The notes under the pieces: model-generated
What the model saw: only the letters and a program-made list of their open reading frames with translations
What the model was told of the DNA's origin: nothing
The model's database searches: none
In this document: piece after piece, positions 1-10,523 of the stretch
Position numbering within the stretch: the first letter of the stretch is position 1
How the letters are laid out: every line of letters starts with the position of its first letter
DNA from: Betaproteobacteria bacterium
GTDB taxonomy: Bacteria; Pseudomonadota; Gammaproteobacteria; Burkholderiales; Burkholderiaceae_C
Direction of reading: 5' to 3'
Assembly: GCA_009923315.1 (NCBI GenBank)
Contig: RFTU01000017.1
Span: 1-41,023 of the forward strand
DNA: 41,023 nt
Program-made: the position numbers and the translations under genes

Positions 1-348
1 ATCGATACCCCGGTGGGCCATAACGGCGCGCGGCTGTCGGGCGGCCAGCGCCAGCGCCTGGCCATCGCCCGCGCGCTGTTCAAGGACGCGCCCATCCTGA
101 TCCTGGACGAGGCCACATCGGCCTTGGACAGTGAAAGTGAGCGAGCGGTCCAGGACGCGCTGGATCGCCTGATGCGAGGGCGCACCACGATCGTGATTGC
201 GCACCGGCTGTCCACCATCGAGCACGCCGACCGCGTGGCGGTGCTGTCCGATGGCCGGGTGGTGGAACACGGCACGCCTACAGAATTGATGGCGGCCAAC
301 GGCCTATACGCCCGGCTGCATGCGCTCCAATTCAGGACAGAATCCTGA
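1..348 (+). CDS. msbA: Lipid A export ABC transporter MsbA, C-terminal part (5' end outside window)
   Basis: The reading frame is open from base 1, so only the last 115 or so residues are present. They hold the second half of an ABC ATPase domain: the LSGGQRQR signature, Walker [15 protein letters not shown] and the switch histidine in [11 protein letters not shown] exporters of this half-size type pump lipids or drugs across the inner membrane. The ending [11 protein letters not shown] resembles the C-terminus of MsbA, the lipid A-core flippase, as found in Burkholderiales. The membrane domain that would settle the substrate lies outside the window, so MsbA is an inference and another ABCB-type exporter is possible. 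A 148-base gap without a recognisable signal follows. Confidence 0.65.
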   Translation: MDTPVGHNGARLSGGQRQRLAIARALFKDAPILILDEATSALDSESERAVQDALDRLMRGRTTIVIAHRLSTIEHADRVAVLSDGRVVEHGTPTELMAANGLYARLHALQFRTES

Positions 349-496
349 GACAGAAGCGGACCGATGGTCAGGACGCGCTGCGCGCGGTGGGCTTGGCCCC
401 GTTCATCGTGCGGCCCGGCGGCCGCCCTGGCGAGCCGTCGTGACCGTGCAGACCCTGCAAACCGTGCATTGATGAGACCCCTCTGAGCCCACCCCG

Positions 497-1138
497 ATGA
501 GCGAATCGAACACCACCACCGCCTCAGCGCGCCCGATCAGCCGCTGGCCAGTTCCCGATGTCATGGACTTGCCCGCGGACCTCAAGGCCCGCATCCTGGA
601 GGTGCAGAGCAAGGCCGGATTCGTGCCGAATGTGTTCTTGGCCTTGGCCCACCGGCCCGATGAACTGCGGGCCTTCCTGGCCTATCACGACGCGCTGTTG
701 CTCAAACCGGAACAGGCACCGGGGCCTGATGGCTCGCCGCGCGGGCTTTCCAAGGGTGAACGCGAAATGATCATCGTGGCCACCTCGGGCGCCAACCACT
801 GCCTGTATTGCGTGGTGGCGCATGGTGCCATCCTGCGCATCTACGAGAAGAAGCCCCTGGTGGCCGATCAGATCGCCATCAACCACCGCAAGGCCGACCT
901 CACTGCGCGCCAGCGCTCGATGCTGGATTTCGCGATGAAGGTGTGCCTGGATTCAGCCTCATTGGAAGAGGCCGACTTTGCGACGCTTCATCAGCACGGC
1001 TTCACCGATGAAGACATTTGGGACATCGGCGCCATCACGGCCTTCTTCGGGCTTTCCAACCGCATGGCCAACATGACCGGCATGCGACCCAACGATGAGT
1101 TCTACCTCATGGGACGGGTGCCGCGCAGCAAGGGCTGA
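497..1138 (+). CDS. AhpD-like (carboxymuconolactone decarboxylase family) peroxidase-related protein
   Basis: This 213-residue protein is of the AhpD/CMD fold, in the subgroup often called peroxidase-related enzymes. The redox motif is visible as CLYCVVAHG, with Cys102, Cys105 and His109 in the CxxCxxxH pattern that gives AhpD its alkylhydroperoxidase activity. The N-terminal half (KAGFVPNVFLALAHRP) and the helix ITAFFGLSNRMANMTG are typical of the family. The physiological substrate is unknown. Family members are thought to detoxify peroxides using a disulfide reductant. The ATG at 497 is the first in frame and fits the usual N-terminus. The gene ends one base before the convergent rng stop codon, with no room for a separate terminator. 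Confidence 0.85.
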   Translation: MSESNTTTASARPISRWPVPDVMDLPADLKARILEVQSKAGFVPNVFLALAHRPDELRAFLAYHDALLLKPEQAPGPDGSPRGLSKGEREMIIVATSGANHCLYCVVAHGAILRIYEKKPLVADQIAINHRKADLTARQRSMLDFAMKVCLDSASLEEADFATLHQHGFTDEDIWDIGAITAFFGLSNRMANMTGMRPNDEFYLMGRVPRSKG

Positions 1139-1139
1139 G

Positions 1140-2648
1140 CTACAGCAGCACGATGTCGTACTGCTCCGGGTTCATCGAGGGCTCGGCTGTCAGCGAAATC
1201 GGCTTGCCGACGAACTCGCTCAAGCCGGCCAGGTGGACGCTCTCCTCGTCCAGCAGCATTTCCACCACCGCAGGGCTGGCCACCACGCGGAACTCACGAG
1301 GCTCGAAGCGGCGCGCTTCTCGCAGGATCTCGCGCAGCACGTCGTAACACACGGTGCGCGCGGTCTTCACCTGGCCGCGGCTGTCACACGTGGGACAGGG
1401 CTCGCACAGCAGATGGGCCAGGGACTCACGGGTGCGCTTGCGAGTGAGTTCCAGAAGGCCAAGCTGGGTGAAGTCGCCCACCGTGGTGCGGGTACGGTCC
1501 CTGGCGAGCTGCTTGTGCAACTCGGCCAGAACCGCTTGCCGATGATCATCGCGCGCCATGTCGATGAAGTCCACGATGATGATGCCACCCAAGTTGCGCA
1601 GCCGCAGCTGCCGGGCGATGGCGCCAGCGGCTTCCAGGTTGGTCTTGAAGATCGTGTCTTCAAAGTTACGCCCACCCACAAAGCCGCCGGTGTTCACGTC
1701 GACCGTGGTCAGAGCTTCGGTTTGGTCGATCACCAGATAGCCCCCGCTCTTGAGTTCCACGCGGCGCTGCAGCGCACGCGAGATTTCCTCGTCGATGTTG
1801 TGCAGGTCGAAGATCGGCCGCTCGCCGGTGTAGTGCTGAAGCTTGCTCACCGCGCCTGGCGTGTAGTCACTGCCAAAGGCCTGCAGGTGCTCAAACTGCA
1901 GGCGTGAATCGATGCGGATGGATTGGGTGTCGTCGTTGCTCAGATCGCGCAGCACACGCTCGGCCAAGGTCAGGTCCTGATGGAGCAAGGTTCCGGGCGC
2001 TTGGCGCAGACTGCGCTGACGGATGCTGGTCCACGTGCGGCGAAGGTAGGCGATATCGGCAGCCAGTTCGGCGTCGCTGGCATCCTCAGCATTGGTGCGC
2101 AGGATGAAGCCCCCGTGGTCCGCGCCTGAAGGGTCGGTGCCCTGTTCGGCCAGCGCGGCCTGAGTGGCCAGGTTGAGTACCCGCTGGCGCAATTGCTCGC
2201 GCAATTCAGCCGATTCAATCTTCTGGGAAATCCCGATGTGGCGGTCCTGCGGCAGGTAAACCAGCAAGCGTCCGGCGATGCTGACTTGCGTGCTCAATCG
2301 CGCGCCCTTGGTGCCGATGGGGTCCTTGAGGACCTGCACCATCAGGCTTTGACCTTCGAAGACCAAGCGCTCGATGGGCGTCGGACTGGCCGACGAAGCG
2401 CCCTGCTCCAGGCGGGCAGCAATCTGGGAGTGCAGGTCGGCCACGTGCAGGAAGGCCGCGCGCTCCAGGCCGACCTCCACGAAGGCGCTTTGCATCCCGG
2501 GCAGCACCCGCACCACCTTGCCCAAATAGACATTGCCCACCAGGCCACGCTCGAGGGAGCGCTCGAGGTGCAACTCCTGGACGGCACCGTTTTCCACCAC
2601 CGCCACCCGGGTTTCCTGTGGGGTCCAGTTGATGAGAATGTCTTGCAT
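1140..2648 (-). CDS. rng: Ribonuclease G
   Basis: This 502-residue member of the RNase E/G family cleaves single-stranded RNA. It matures the 5' end of 16S rRNA and helps decay some mRNAs in the cytoplasm. An S1-like domain occupies about residues 36-125. The catalytic Mg-binding aspartates are in TTVDVNTGG (Asp317) and IIVDFIDM (about 360-363). The zinc-link cysteines that join subunits are in CEPCPTC (415-421). The length is close to RNase G (about 490) and it lacks the long RNase E tail. It is the last gene of the minus-strand yebC-to-rng block, 15 bases after maf, a neighbour pair common in Proteobacteria. Confidence 0.95.
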   Translation of the reverse strand: MQDILINWTPQETRVAVVENGAVQELHLERSLERGLVGNVYLGKVVRVLPGMQSAFVEVGLERAAFLHVADLHSQIAARLEQGASSASPTPIERLVFEGQSLMVQVLKDPIGTKGARLSTQVSIAGRLLVYLPQDRHIGISQKIESAELREQLRQRVLNLATQAALAEQGTDPSGADHGGFILRTNAEDASDAELAADIAYLRRTWTSIRQRSLRQAPGTLLHQDLTLAERVLRDLSNDDTQSIRIDSRLQFEHLQAFGSDYTPGAVSKLQHYTGERPIFDLHNIDEEISRALQRRVELKSGGYLVIDQTEALTTVDVNTGGFVGGRNFEDTIFKTNLEAAGAIARQLRLRNLGGIIIVDFIDMARDDHRQAVLAELHKQLARDRTRTTVGDFTQLGLLELTRKRTRESLAHLLCEPCPTCDSRGQVKTARTVCYDVLREILREARRFEPREFRVVASPAVVEMLLDEESVHLAGLSEFVGKPISLTAEPSMNPEQYDIVLL

Positions 2649-2663
2649 GGGGTGAGTCTCGCA

Positions 2664-3284
2664 CTAGAACGAGACCTTCAGCTGACGCAATATCGCTGCG
2701 GTCTCGTGCAGCGGCAGTCCCATGATGCCGCTGTAGCTGCCTTCGATACGCGAAATCCACTGGGCAGCACCGCTTTGAATGGCATAGGAACCGGCCTTGC
2801 CGCGTGGCTCACCGCTGGCCACATAGGCGCGCAGGTCCTGGGCAGCGATGGGGTCGAAACGCACGCGCGAGATGCTCAGGGCCGCACAGCGGGCCCGGCC
2901 ATGCCCCGCAGCCACGGCGGTGAGCACCCGGTGGGTGCGGCCCGAGAGCGCCTGCAGCATGGCCTGCGCCTGCGCATCGTCTTCTGGCTTGCCTAGGATG
3001 CGGCGCCCCAAGACCACGGTGGTGTCCGCGCACAGCACCGGCGCCGGGGGCAGGCTGCGGCGCTTGAGGCGACGCAGCGCCGCTTGCAGCTTCAGGCGGG
3101 TGACGCGCTGCACATAGTGCTGGGCAGGCTCTCCGGGCATCACGGCTTCCAGGGCCTCGGCATCCTCCTCCGGGCCCGGCAGCAAAGGCTGATGCCGCAC
3201 GCCGAGTTGATCCAGGAGCTGGGCCCGACGCGGGCTTTGTGAAGCGAGGTAAACAAAGGCGTGTGCACTCATCGGATGGGCCAT
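2664..3284 (-). CDS. maf: Maf family nucleotide pyrophosphatase (YhdE-like)
   Basis: This 206-residue Maf protein hydrolyses non-canonical or excess nucleoside triphosphates to the monophosphate; YhdE-type members act on dTTP and UTP. The N-terminal phosphate-binding motif YLASQSPRR is present, as are the conserved segments LCADTTVVLG, GRTHRVLTAV, GKAGSYAIQ and GSYSGIMGLPL. The start is uncertain. ATG 3284 gives the full ORF, while ATG 3272 (MSAHAFVYLAS) gives a more usual N-terminus; neither has a clear Shine-Dalgarno sequence. The gene sits between rlmH (13 bases upstream) and rng (15 bases downstream), which fits one transcript. Confidence 0.9.
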   Translation of the reverse strand: MAHPMSAHAFVYLASQSPRRAQLLDQLGVRHQPLLPGPEEDAEALEAVMPGEPAQHYVQRVTRLKLQAALRRLKRRSLPPAPVLCADTTVVLGRRILGKPEDDAQAQAMLQALSGRTHRVLTAVAAGHGRARCAALSISRVRFDPIAAQDLRAYVASGEPRGKAGSYAIQSGAAQWISRIEGSYSGIMGLPLHETAAILRQLKVSF

Positions 3285-3297
3285 GGGCGAGCGCGAT

Positions 3298-3765
3298 TCA
3301 CTCGCGATGGTAAGGATGTCCCGTGGTGAGCGTCCACGCGCGGTACAGCGCCTCGGACAGCATCACGCGAACGAAGGCGTGGGGCAAGGTCAGGTCGGAC
3401 AGGCGCCACGTTTCATCGGCCAATTGCTTGATGCGCGCATGAAGACCGTCGGGGCCACCGATGAGCAGCGCCACATCCCGACCCTCACCGCGCCAGGCCT
3501 GCAGCCGCGTGGCCATCGCACGGGTGTCCAGGCCTTGGCCATGCTCGTCGAGTACGACCACGCGACAGCCCTTGGGCAAGGCGTCCTCCAGCCGGGTCGC
3601 TTCGGCCTGCAGGCACGATGCGGCCGTGTGGCCGGTACGGCTTTGAGCCTTGATCTCCTTGAGCTCCAGCCGCAGGTCGGGGGGAAATCGTTTGGCGTAG
3701 TCGTGCCAGGCCGCCTCGGCCCAGGCCGGCATGCGTTGCCCGACGGCCAGGACCCACAGCTTCAC
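3298..3765 (-). CDS. rlmH: 23S rRNA (pseudouridine1915-N3)-methyltransferase RlmH
   Basis: The product is 155 residues, the same length as E. coli RlmH. This SPOUT-class enzyme uses S-adenosylmethionine to methylate N3 of pseudouridine 1915 in helix 69 of 23S rRNA on the assembled 70S ribosome. The SPOUT knot is visible in VALLIGGPDGL and in the C-terminal block SEALYRAWTLTTGHPYHRE, where the GHPYHR ending is diagnostic. It follows rsfS with a 3-base gap. The rsfS-rlmH pair is conserved across bacteria, and both proteins act on the large subunit or on 70S assembly. Confidence 0.95.
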   Translation of the reverse strand: MKLWVLAVGQRMPAWAEAAWHDYAKRFPPDLRLELKEIKAQSRTGHTAASCLQAEATRLEDALPKGCRVVVLDEHGQGLDTRAMATRLQAWRGEGRDVALLIGGPDGLHARIKQLADETWRLSDLTLPHAFVRVMLSEALYRAWTLTTGHPYHRE

Positions 3766-3768
3766 GGA

Positions 3769-4338
3769 TCAGGCGGTTCGGATCTTGCCGGCGGCAGACT
3801 TCCTGGCCGCCGACTGGTTGGCGGGCGAGGCCTTCTTCACCGCTGAGGCCTTCTTCACCGCTGAGGCCTTCTTCACCGCTGAGACCTTGCTCGCACCACC
3901 GGGCTTCCTGGCGGTGACCGTCTTCGCTGGGGCGGCCGGTTTCTTGGGGGCCGGCTTTTTCCTGGCCGGGGTGGCCTTGGGCAAGCCCTTGGCGGCGGCG
4001 GTCTTCAGGTTCACCGGTTTGTCGCCCCAGATCTCCTCCAGGTGGTAGTACTCCCGAATGGTGGGCTGCATGATGTGGGCCACCGCGGCGCCACAGTCCA
4101 CGATGATCCATTCGCCGTTGTCCTCACCCTCGGTGCGCAGGACAGCAAAACCCGCCGCCTTCACCGCATCGCGGACGCTGGCGGCCAAGGCCTTGGTCTG
4201 TCGGTTGCTGGTGCCCGAAGCGACGATGACCCGCTCAAACAGTGGCGACAGGTGTTCGGTATTGAAGACACGGATGTGTTGGGCCTTGACGTCCTCGAGA
4301 CCGTCGACGATGGCGCGCTGCAGCTTGCGGATGTCCAT
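3769..4338 (-). CDS. rsfS: Ribosomal silencing factor RsfS with a long Lys/Ala-rich tail
   Basis: This 189-residue protein has two parts. Residues 1 to about 115 are the RsfS (Iojap) domain, which binds ribosomal protein uL14 and blocks 30S-50S joining in starvation. Visible family segments are KLQRAIVDGLEDVKAQ, VIVASGTSNRQTKALA, GEDNGEWIIVDCG and REYYHLEEIWG. The tail of about 70 residues is rich in Lys, Ala and Pro, with near-perfect AVKKAS repeats, and resembles histone H1-like tails. The open frame extends further upstream, but the ATG at 4338 (MDIRKLQ) matches the family start. The tail is encoded by an 18-bp tandem repeat and may vary between strains. Its role is unknown; RNA binding is an inference. 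Confidence 0.93.
   Translation of the reverse strand: MDIRKLQRAIVDGLEDVKAQHIRVFNTEHLSPLFERVIVASGTSNRQTKALAASVRDAVKAAGFAVLRTEGEDNGEWIIVDCGAAVAHIMQPTIREYYHLEEIWGDKPVNLKTAAAKGLPKATPARKKPAPKKPAAPAKTVTARKPGGASKVSAVKKASAVKKASAVKKASPANQSAARKSAAGKIRTA
3827..3880 (+). repeat. Three perfect 18-bp tandem repeats inside rsfS
   Basis: The unit gaggccttcttcaccgct occurs three times back to back (3827-3844, 3845-3862, 3863-3880), and a degenerate fourth copy begins at 3881. On the coding strand each unit encodes a six-residue AVKKAS-type repeat, so gain or loss of a unit keeps the frame. Confidence 0.95.
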
Positions 4339-4379
4339 TGAGCTCCTGGCTTGAGAGGCGTGGGGATGGGGATCGGGCA

Positions 4380-4985
4380 TCAGGTCGATGCCGGATCCCG
4401 ATACAAGTCCTGTTCGGCAATATAGCGCGCCACCGGTGCGCTGACACGGTCGAGCACCTGGCGCCCCTGGGCCACATCGGCGCGGATGGCGGTGGATGAC
4501 ACGTCCCAGGGCGCCATGAGCAGCCGCTGGATGGGCAGGTCGCGCAGCGGCGGCGCGACGGCAGCGCCCTGCCCCTGGCGAGGCACCACAGCCAAGTGGA
4601 CACGCGACACCAACTCTGTCCACTGCTTCCAGGTGGGCAGATTCTGGAACTGATCCCATCCCAACAACAGGTGCCACACCACGCCGGGGTGACGGGCCGC
4701 CAGGAAATGCAAGGTGTCGATGGTGTACGAGGGCCCTGCCCGCTCGATCTCGCAGGGCTCGATGCGTTGGCGAGCATCCCGGCCCATCGCCAACTCAAGC
4801 ATGGCCACACGATGGGACGCCGGCGTGAGGCTGCGGGTCTTCTGCCAGGCTTGACCCACGGGAACCCACCACAGCTCGTCGATCGGCAACTGCTGCAGCG
4901 CGGCCTGCGCCAGCGCCATGTGTCCGAGATGAACGGGGTCGAAGCTGCCGCCCAGCAGAGCCACTTGGCGCAGAGGGCGGCTCAT
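4380..4985 (-). CDS. nadD: Nicotinate-nucleotide adenylyltransferase NadD
   Basis: This 201-residue enzyme joins nicotinate mononucleotide and ATP to form deamido-NAD, an essential step of NAD synthesis. The nucleotidyltransferase motif [11 protein letters not shown] is at about 12-22. The substrate loop [12 protein letters not shown] and the C-terminal [12 protein letters not shown] are also present, the last being the ISSTxIR motif with its first residue changed. The ATG at 4985 ([17 protein letters not shown]) is the natural start, 7 bases after the restored hemF stop. Because of the hemF frame change, the open frame runs uninterrupted from hemF into nadD, so an automatic caller may report a single 515-residue HemF-NadD product. 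That product would be an artefact of the lesion. rsfS follows after 41 bases. Confidence 0.93.
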   Translation of the reverse strand: MSRPLRQVALLGGSFDPVHLGHMALAQAALQQLPIDELWWVPVGQAWQKTRSLTPASHRVAMLELAMGRDARQRIEPCEIERAGPSYTIDTLHFLAARHPGVVWHLLLGWDQFQNLPTWKQWTELVSRVHLAVVPRQGQGAAVAPPLRDLPIQRLLMAPWDVSSTAIRADVAQGRQVLDRVSAPVARYIAEQDLYRDPAST

Positions 4986-4992
4986 GTCCAGC

Positions 4993-5927
4993 TCAGGCGA
5001 TCGAGCCGGTACCCGACCACTCGGCCCAATCCCGGGCACGCAGGAAGTCGGTGTACAGCCGCGCTTCGGCCGTCTCCAGTCGTAGCGCCACTTCACGATC
5101 GGCGGCATCGACATCAGGATGCTCTCGGTGCGGCCGCCAGACTGCAGCCCGAACAGGGTGCCGCGGTCGAACACCAGGTTGAACTCCACATAGCGGCCAC
5201 GCCGGTAGGCCTGGAAGTCGCGCTCACGCTCCCCGTAGGACTGGGCGCGGCGGCGCTGAACGATAGGGCGATAGGCGTCGATCAAGGCGTCGCCCACCGC
5301 CCGCATCATGGCAAAGCTGCCTTCGAAACCCAGGTCGGAAAAGTCGTCGAAGAACACGCCCCCGATGCCCCGCGGCTCGCCGCGGTGCTTGAGGAAGAAG
5401 TAGTCATCGCACCACCGTTTGAACTGCGGGTACTTGTCGGCACCAAAAGGCTGCAAGGCGGCCTGGCAGGTGCGGTGAAAGTGAGCGGCGTCTTCTTCAT
5501 GACCGTAGTAGGGCGTGAGGTCCATGCCGCCACCAAACCATACCGCCGGCTCGCGGTCCGCTGGACGCGCCGCGAACATGCGAACGTTCATATGCACCGT
5601 GGGCACGTAGGGGTTGCGCGGATGGATCACCAGGGAAACGCCCATAGCCTCAAACGGCGCACCGGCCAACTCAGGACGATGCTGAGTAGCCGAAGGTGGC
5701 ATGGCCTGCCCCATCACATGGCTGAAATTGCAGCCGCCGCGCTCAAACACTTGGCCATCCTCGATCAGGCGCGACACGCCATCGCCCTGCAGCCGCTCGC
5801 CAGGTGCGCGCGTCCAGGCGTCTCGCAGAAACGGTTGACCGTCCTCAGCTTCCAGTGCCGAGATGATGCTGTCTTGAAGGCCCAGCAGGTACTGGCGCAC
5901 TGAGGTGGTGTCGAGCGTGTTGGTCAT
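4993..5927 (-). pseudogene. hemF: Oxygen-dependent coproporphyrinogen III oxidase HemF, frame change near the 3' end
   Basis: HemF converts coproporphyrinogen III to protoporphyrinogen IX with O2 in heme synthesis. The first 284 residues are intact and typical: [49 protein letters not shown] and [21 protein letters not shown]. Directly after this Trp (codon 5076-5078) the frame is lost. The expected ending [20 protein letters not shown], then a TGA at 4993-4995, is read in another frame starting near 5075. Compared with the usual loop after YDW, about 4 residues plus one base (about 13 bases) seem to be missing; that size is an estimate. All catalytic parts lie upstream of the lesion. Error in the assembly or a recent mutation are both possible. 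Confidence 0.85.
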
Positions 5928-6022
5928 GACAGTGGAAGATGAAAGGCTCGAGCGGCTGGCCCGGGTTTGGCGACTGCGAGGTTACTTCAGGGAACATCCC
6001 GCGGATTGAGGCCCATGGGGGG

Positions 6023-6631
6023 TCAAACGATACGGACTGGGGAAGCCTTGGCGGGGTGATAGCCCTTGGGACTGCCCAAGAGCTCGGCAATGTGGGCCAT
6101 GTCGGATTCCTGCCGGCCGCTCAAGCGCACGAAATGCGACACCGACACATGTTTACGGCCAAAGTCTATGGTGGCCAAGCCCAGGGGAACATCGGCCTGC
6201 AAAGCGACCCGATAAAAGCCACTGCGCCAACCAGCGGTGAGGCTGCGAGTGCCTTCTGGGGCCACGACCAGCCAGGCATAAGCCTGCTGCGCCCGACACT
6301 GTCGCAGATGCTCGGCGGCCTGTTCCACCAAGCCACCGGGGGCCGACCGGTTCACCGGCACGCCGCCCAACCACTTCAGCCAGGCGCCGAACAGCGGGAT
6401 GCGGAACAGCGAGTCCTTGCCCCAGAAGTTGGCCGGCAGGCCCATGGCCCATTTGGCCAGCAAGCCGATGGGAAAGTCATAGTTGGACGTGTGGGGGTAG
6501 ACCACCATCACGCCCTGGAGACCGGGAAGCCCCGAAAAATCGAGGGTCCAGCCCAGGCGCCGCAGCACCCACTTGGCCAGGACACTGCCTTCAAACTGCA
6601 CGCTGCGCTCGGCGATGGGGGTGGTGCTCAT
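6023..6631 (-). CDS. Lysophospholipid/1-acylglycerol-3-phosphate acyltransferase family protein
   Basis: This 202-residue acyltransferase of the PlsC (LPLAT) superfamily should transfer an acyl chain to a lysophospholipid-like acceptor at the inner membrane. The catalytic HxxxxD motif appears as HTSNYD, and the acceptor-binding motif as APEGTRS. FWGKDSLFRIPLFG and GGVPVNRSA match the block that contacts the acyl donor. The start at 6631 (MSTTPIAE) is chosen because GAGGAG (complement of 6635-6640) lies just upstream; a longer version from a TTG at 6649 is less likely. The gene sits between purD and hemF, a place where related Burkholderiales carry the same family. The true substrate is unknown. 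Confidence 0.88.
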   Translation of the reverse strand: MSTTPIAERSVQFEGSVLAKWVLRRLGWTLDFSGLPGLQGVMVVYPHTSNYDFPIGLLAKWAMGLPANFWGKDSLFRIPLFGAWLKWLGGVPVNRSAPGGLVEQAAEHLRQCRAQQAYAWLVVAPEGTRSLTAGWRSGFYRVALQADVPLGLATIDFGRKHVSVSHFVRLSGRQESDMAHIAELLGSPKGYHPAKASPVRIV

Positions 6632-6707
6632 GGGCTCCTCAGACGGCAAGGATGGGCCAAGTGGCGGCGCCGCGTGGCAAGGCGGTCATGGCTGGCAGGC
6701 CGCACGG

Positions 6708-8678
<1,971 letters not shown>

Positions 8679-8758
8679 GCCGAAGGCTCCTCGAATCGAG
8701 GGGTGCTGCCCTGGGTGGGCGCGCCCTCTTGGTGTGTGGGAACGCGGGATCGCTTCGG

Positions 8759-8767
8759 GCCATTCTA
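8759..8767 (-). promoter_or_regulatory. Putative -10 element TAGAATGGC upstream of yebC
   Basis: The 9-mer TAGAATGGC on the minus strand lies 80 bases upstream of the yebC start. The identical 9-mer lies upstream of glnS and of the YqhA-type gene. No good -35 hexamer is visible at the right distance. A 14-bp perfect palindrome, ggcggggccccgcc (8768-8781), adjoins it upstream. Confidence 0.35.
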
Positions 8768-8865
8768 GGCGGGGCCCCGCCACGGCCCTGTGCAGTGCAG
8801 AATTCGGCACAGCGCCCCGAGCCGTGCCTGGCTCAGGGGTATGCGCAGCCCACCCGGAGTTGAAT

Positions 8866-10479
8866 ATGGCCGATCCCATCCTGCTGGCCCAACGCGGCGA
8901 CACGACCTGCCACCTGCTGCCCTCCCTGGCCAACCGCCACGGCCTGGTGACTGGCGCCACCGGTACGGGCAAGACGATCACCCTGCAGAAGATGGCTGAG
9001 AGCTTTTCGCGCATTGGGGTGCCGGTGTTCATGGCCGATGTGAAGGGCGACCTCACCGGGATCAGCCAACCCGGCAGCCCCTCGCCCAAGCTGCTGTCGA
9101 TCCTGGCTGAGCGGGGCTTGTCTGCCCCGAGCCCGATGGCCTGTCCGACGGCTGTGTGGGATGTGTTCGGCGAACAAGGCCACCCGGTGCGCGCCACGAT
9201 ATCCGATATGGGCCCACTGTTGCTGAGCCGCATGCTGGAGCTCAACGACACGCAGGCCGGCGTGCTCAACCTGGTGTTCAAGATCGCCGACGACGAGGGC
9301 TTGGCACTGCTGGACCTGAAGGACCTGCGCGCCATGCTGGCGCATGTGGGCGAGAACGCGCGCGACTACACCACGGAGTACGGCAATGTGAGCGCGGCCA
9401 GCATCGGCGCCATTCAGCGCGGCTTGCTGGTGGTGGAGCAGCAAGGCGGCAACCGCTTCTTTGGTGAGCCCATGCTGGACATACACGACCTGATGCAGAC
9501 CGTACAGGGCCAGGGGGTGGTCAACATCTTGGCCGCCGAGAAGCTGATGGCCGCGCCGCGCTTGTATGGCACCTTCCTCCTGTGGATGCTCTCGGAGTTG
9601 TTCGAGACACTGCCGGAAGTGGGTGACCTGGACAAGCCCAAGCTCGTGTTTTTCTTCGACGAAGCGCATCTGTTGTTCAAAGATGCACCGGGGGCCCTCA
9701 TCGAGCGGATCGAGTTGGTGGTGCGCTTGGTGCGATCCAAGGGCGTGGGCGTGTACTTTGTGACTCAGAACCCGCTGGACATCCCCGAGACGGTGTTGGG
9801 GCAGTTGGGCAATCGGGTGCAGCACGCGCTGCGCGCCTTCAGCCCGAGAGACCAGAAAGCGGTGAAATCGGCGGCCACCACCATGCGCCCCAACCCGGCG
9901 TTGGACCTGGAGGCGGCGATCACAGAGCTGGGCGTGGGTGAAGCCCTGGTGAGCCTGTTGGACGAGAAGGCCCGACCCAGCGTCACCCAGCGGGTTTACG
10001 TGCTGCCCCCGGCGGGCCAGATTGGGCCCATCACGCCGCAGCAGCGGCAGGCCTTGTTGGCGGGCTCCTTGGTAGCCGGCGTGTACGAGCCGGCGGTGGA
10101 CCGGGAGTCGGCTTATGAAAGGCTGCGCGGGCGGGCCGCGGGCAGCGCAGATGCCGCAGACTCGATGCGTCGGGGAGGTGGAGGTGTGGCCAGACCGGAC
10201 GGCCGTGGCGCGGGCGAAGCCGTCGGTGGCAGCACCCAGGGCACGGTTCGCTCGCCCGGGGGTACGACGGGGGAAGCCCCTGGCGGTGTCGACGCGGGCG
10301 GCCTGCTCGGCGGCCTGTCCGACCTGCTCTTCGGCGCATCCGGACCACGCGGCGGGAAACGAGATGGCTTGGCCCAGACGGCCGCTCGCAGCGCCATGCG
10401 CAGCGTGGGCTCGGCTGTGGGCCGAGAGATTGTCCGCGGGGTGTTGGGTTCGATCCTGGGTGGTGGCCGTCGACGTTGA
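8866..10479 (+). CDS. yjgR: YjgR/HerA-like ATPase (DUF853)
   Basis: This 537-residue P-loop ATPase is of the HerA/FtsK-like clan, full length compared with E. coli YjgR (about 500). Walker A GATGTGKT is at 30-37 and Walker B VFFFDEAH at about 260-267. Family blocks include [62 protein letters not shown] and the C-terminal [12 protein letters not shown] plus GPRGGKRDG. The biochemical role of this family is not established; a DNA- or protein-pumping motor is inferred from fold. A Gly/Ala-rich linker of about 60 residues near residue 430 is longer than in E. coli. The start at 8866 has GGAG at 8856-8859; the ORF also extends upstream. Confidence 0.9.
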   Translation: MADPILLAQRGDTTCHLLPSLANRHGLVTGATGTGKTITLQKMAESFSRIGVPVFMADVKGDLTGISQPGSPSPKLLSILAERGLSAPSPMACPTAVWDVFGEQGHPVRATISDMGPLLLSRMLELNDTQAGVLNLVFKIADDEGLALLDLKDLRAMLAHVGENARDYTTEYGNVSAASIGAIQRGLLVVEQQGGNRFFGEPMLDIHDLMQTVQGQGVVNILAAEKLMAAPRLYGTFLLWMLSELFETLPEVGDLDKPKLVFFFDEAHLLFKDAPGALIERIELVVRLVRSKGVGVYFVTQNPLDIPETVLGQLGNRVQHALRAFSPRDQKAVKSAATTMRPNPALDLEAAITELGVGEALVSLLDEKARPSVTQRVYVLPPAGQIGPITPQQRQALLAGSLVAGVYEPAVDRESAYERLRGRAAGSADAADSMRRGGGGVARPDGRGAGEAVGGSTQGTVRSPGGTTGEAPGGVDAGGLLGGLSDLLFGASGPRGGKRDGLAQTAARSAMRSVGSAVGREIVRGVLGSILGGGRRR

Positions 10480-10511
10480 TCCAGCGCCCATCGGCGTGCA
10501 GACCCGGTCGA

Positions 10512-10517
10512 TAGAAT
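10512..10517 (+). promoter_or_regulatory. Putative -10 box TAGAAT directly before glnS
   Basis: TAGAAT, within the 9-mer TAGAATGGC that also precedes yebC and the YqhA-type gene, ends only 6 bases before the glnS ATG. If it is used, the transcript would start at or next to the ATG and be leaderless. No clear -35 box is seen. Confidence 0.3.
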
Positions 10518-10523
10518 GGCTCG

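Noticed and set aside
1095-1907. Open frame of 270 codons antisense to rng
   Set aside because: It is a shadow of the conserved RNase G gene, rich in His/Gln/Ala/Arg as expected for antisense GC-rich frames.
5060-5090. Programmed ribosomal frameshifting in hemF
   Set aside because: There is no slippery heptamer or stimulatory structure at the site, and residues are also missing compared with the family.
4380-5927. A genuine bifunctional HemF-NadD protein
   Set aside because: The conserved HemF C-terminus and stop are present in another frame, and nadD has its own start 7 bases later, so the fusion is explained by a lesion.
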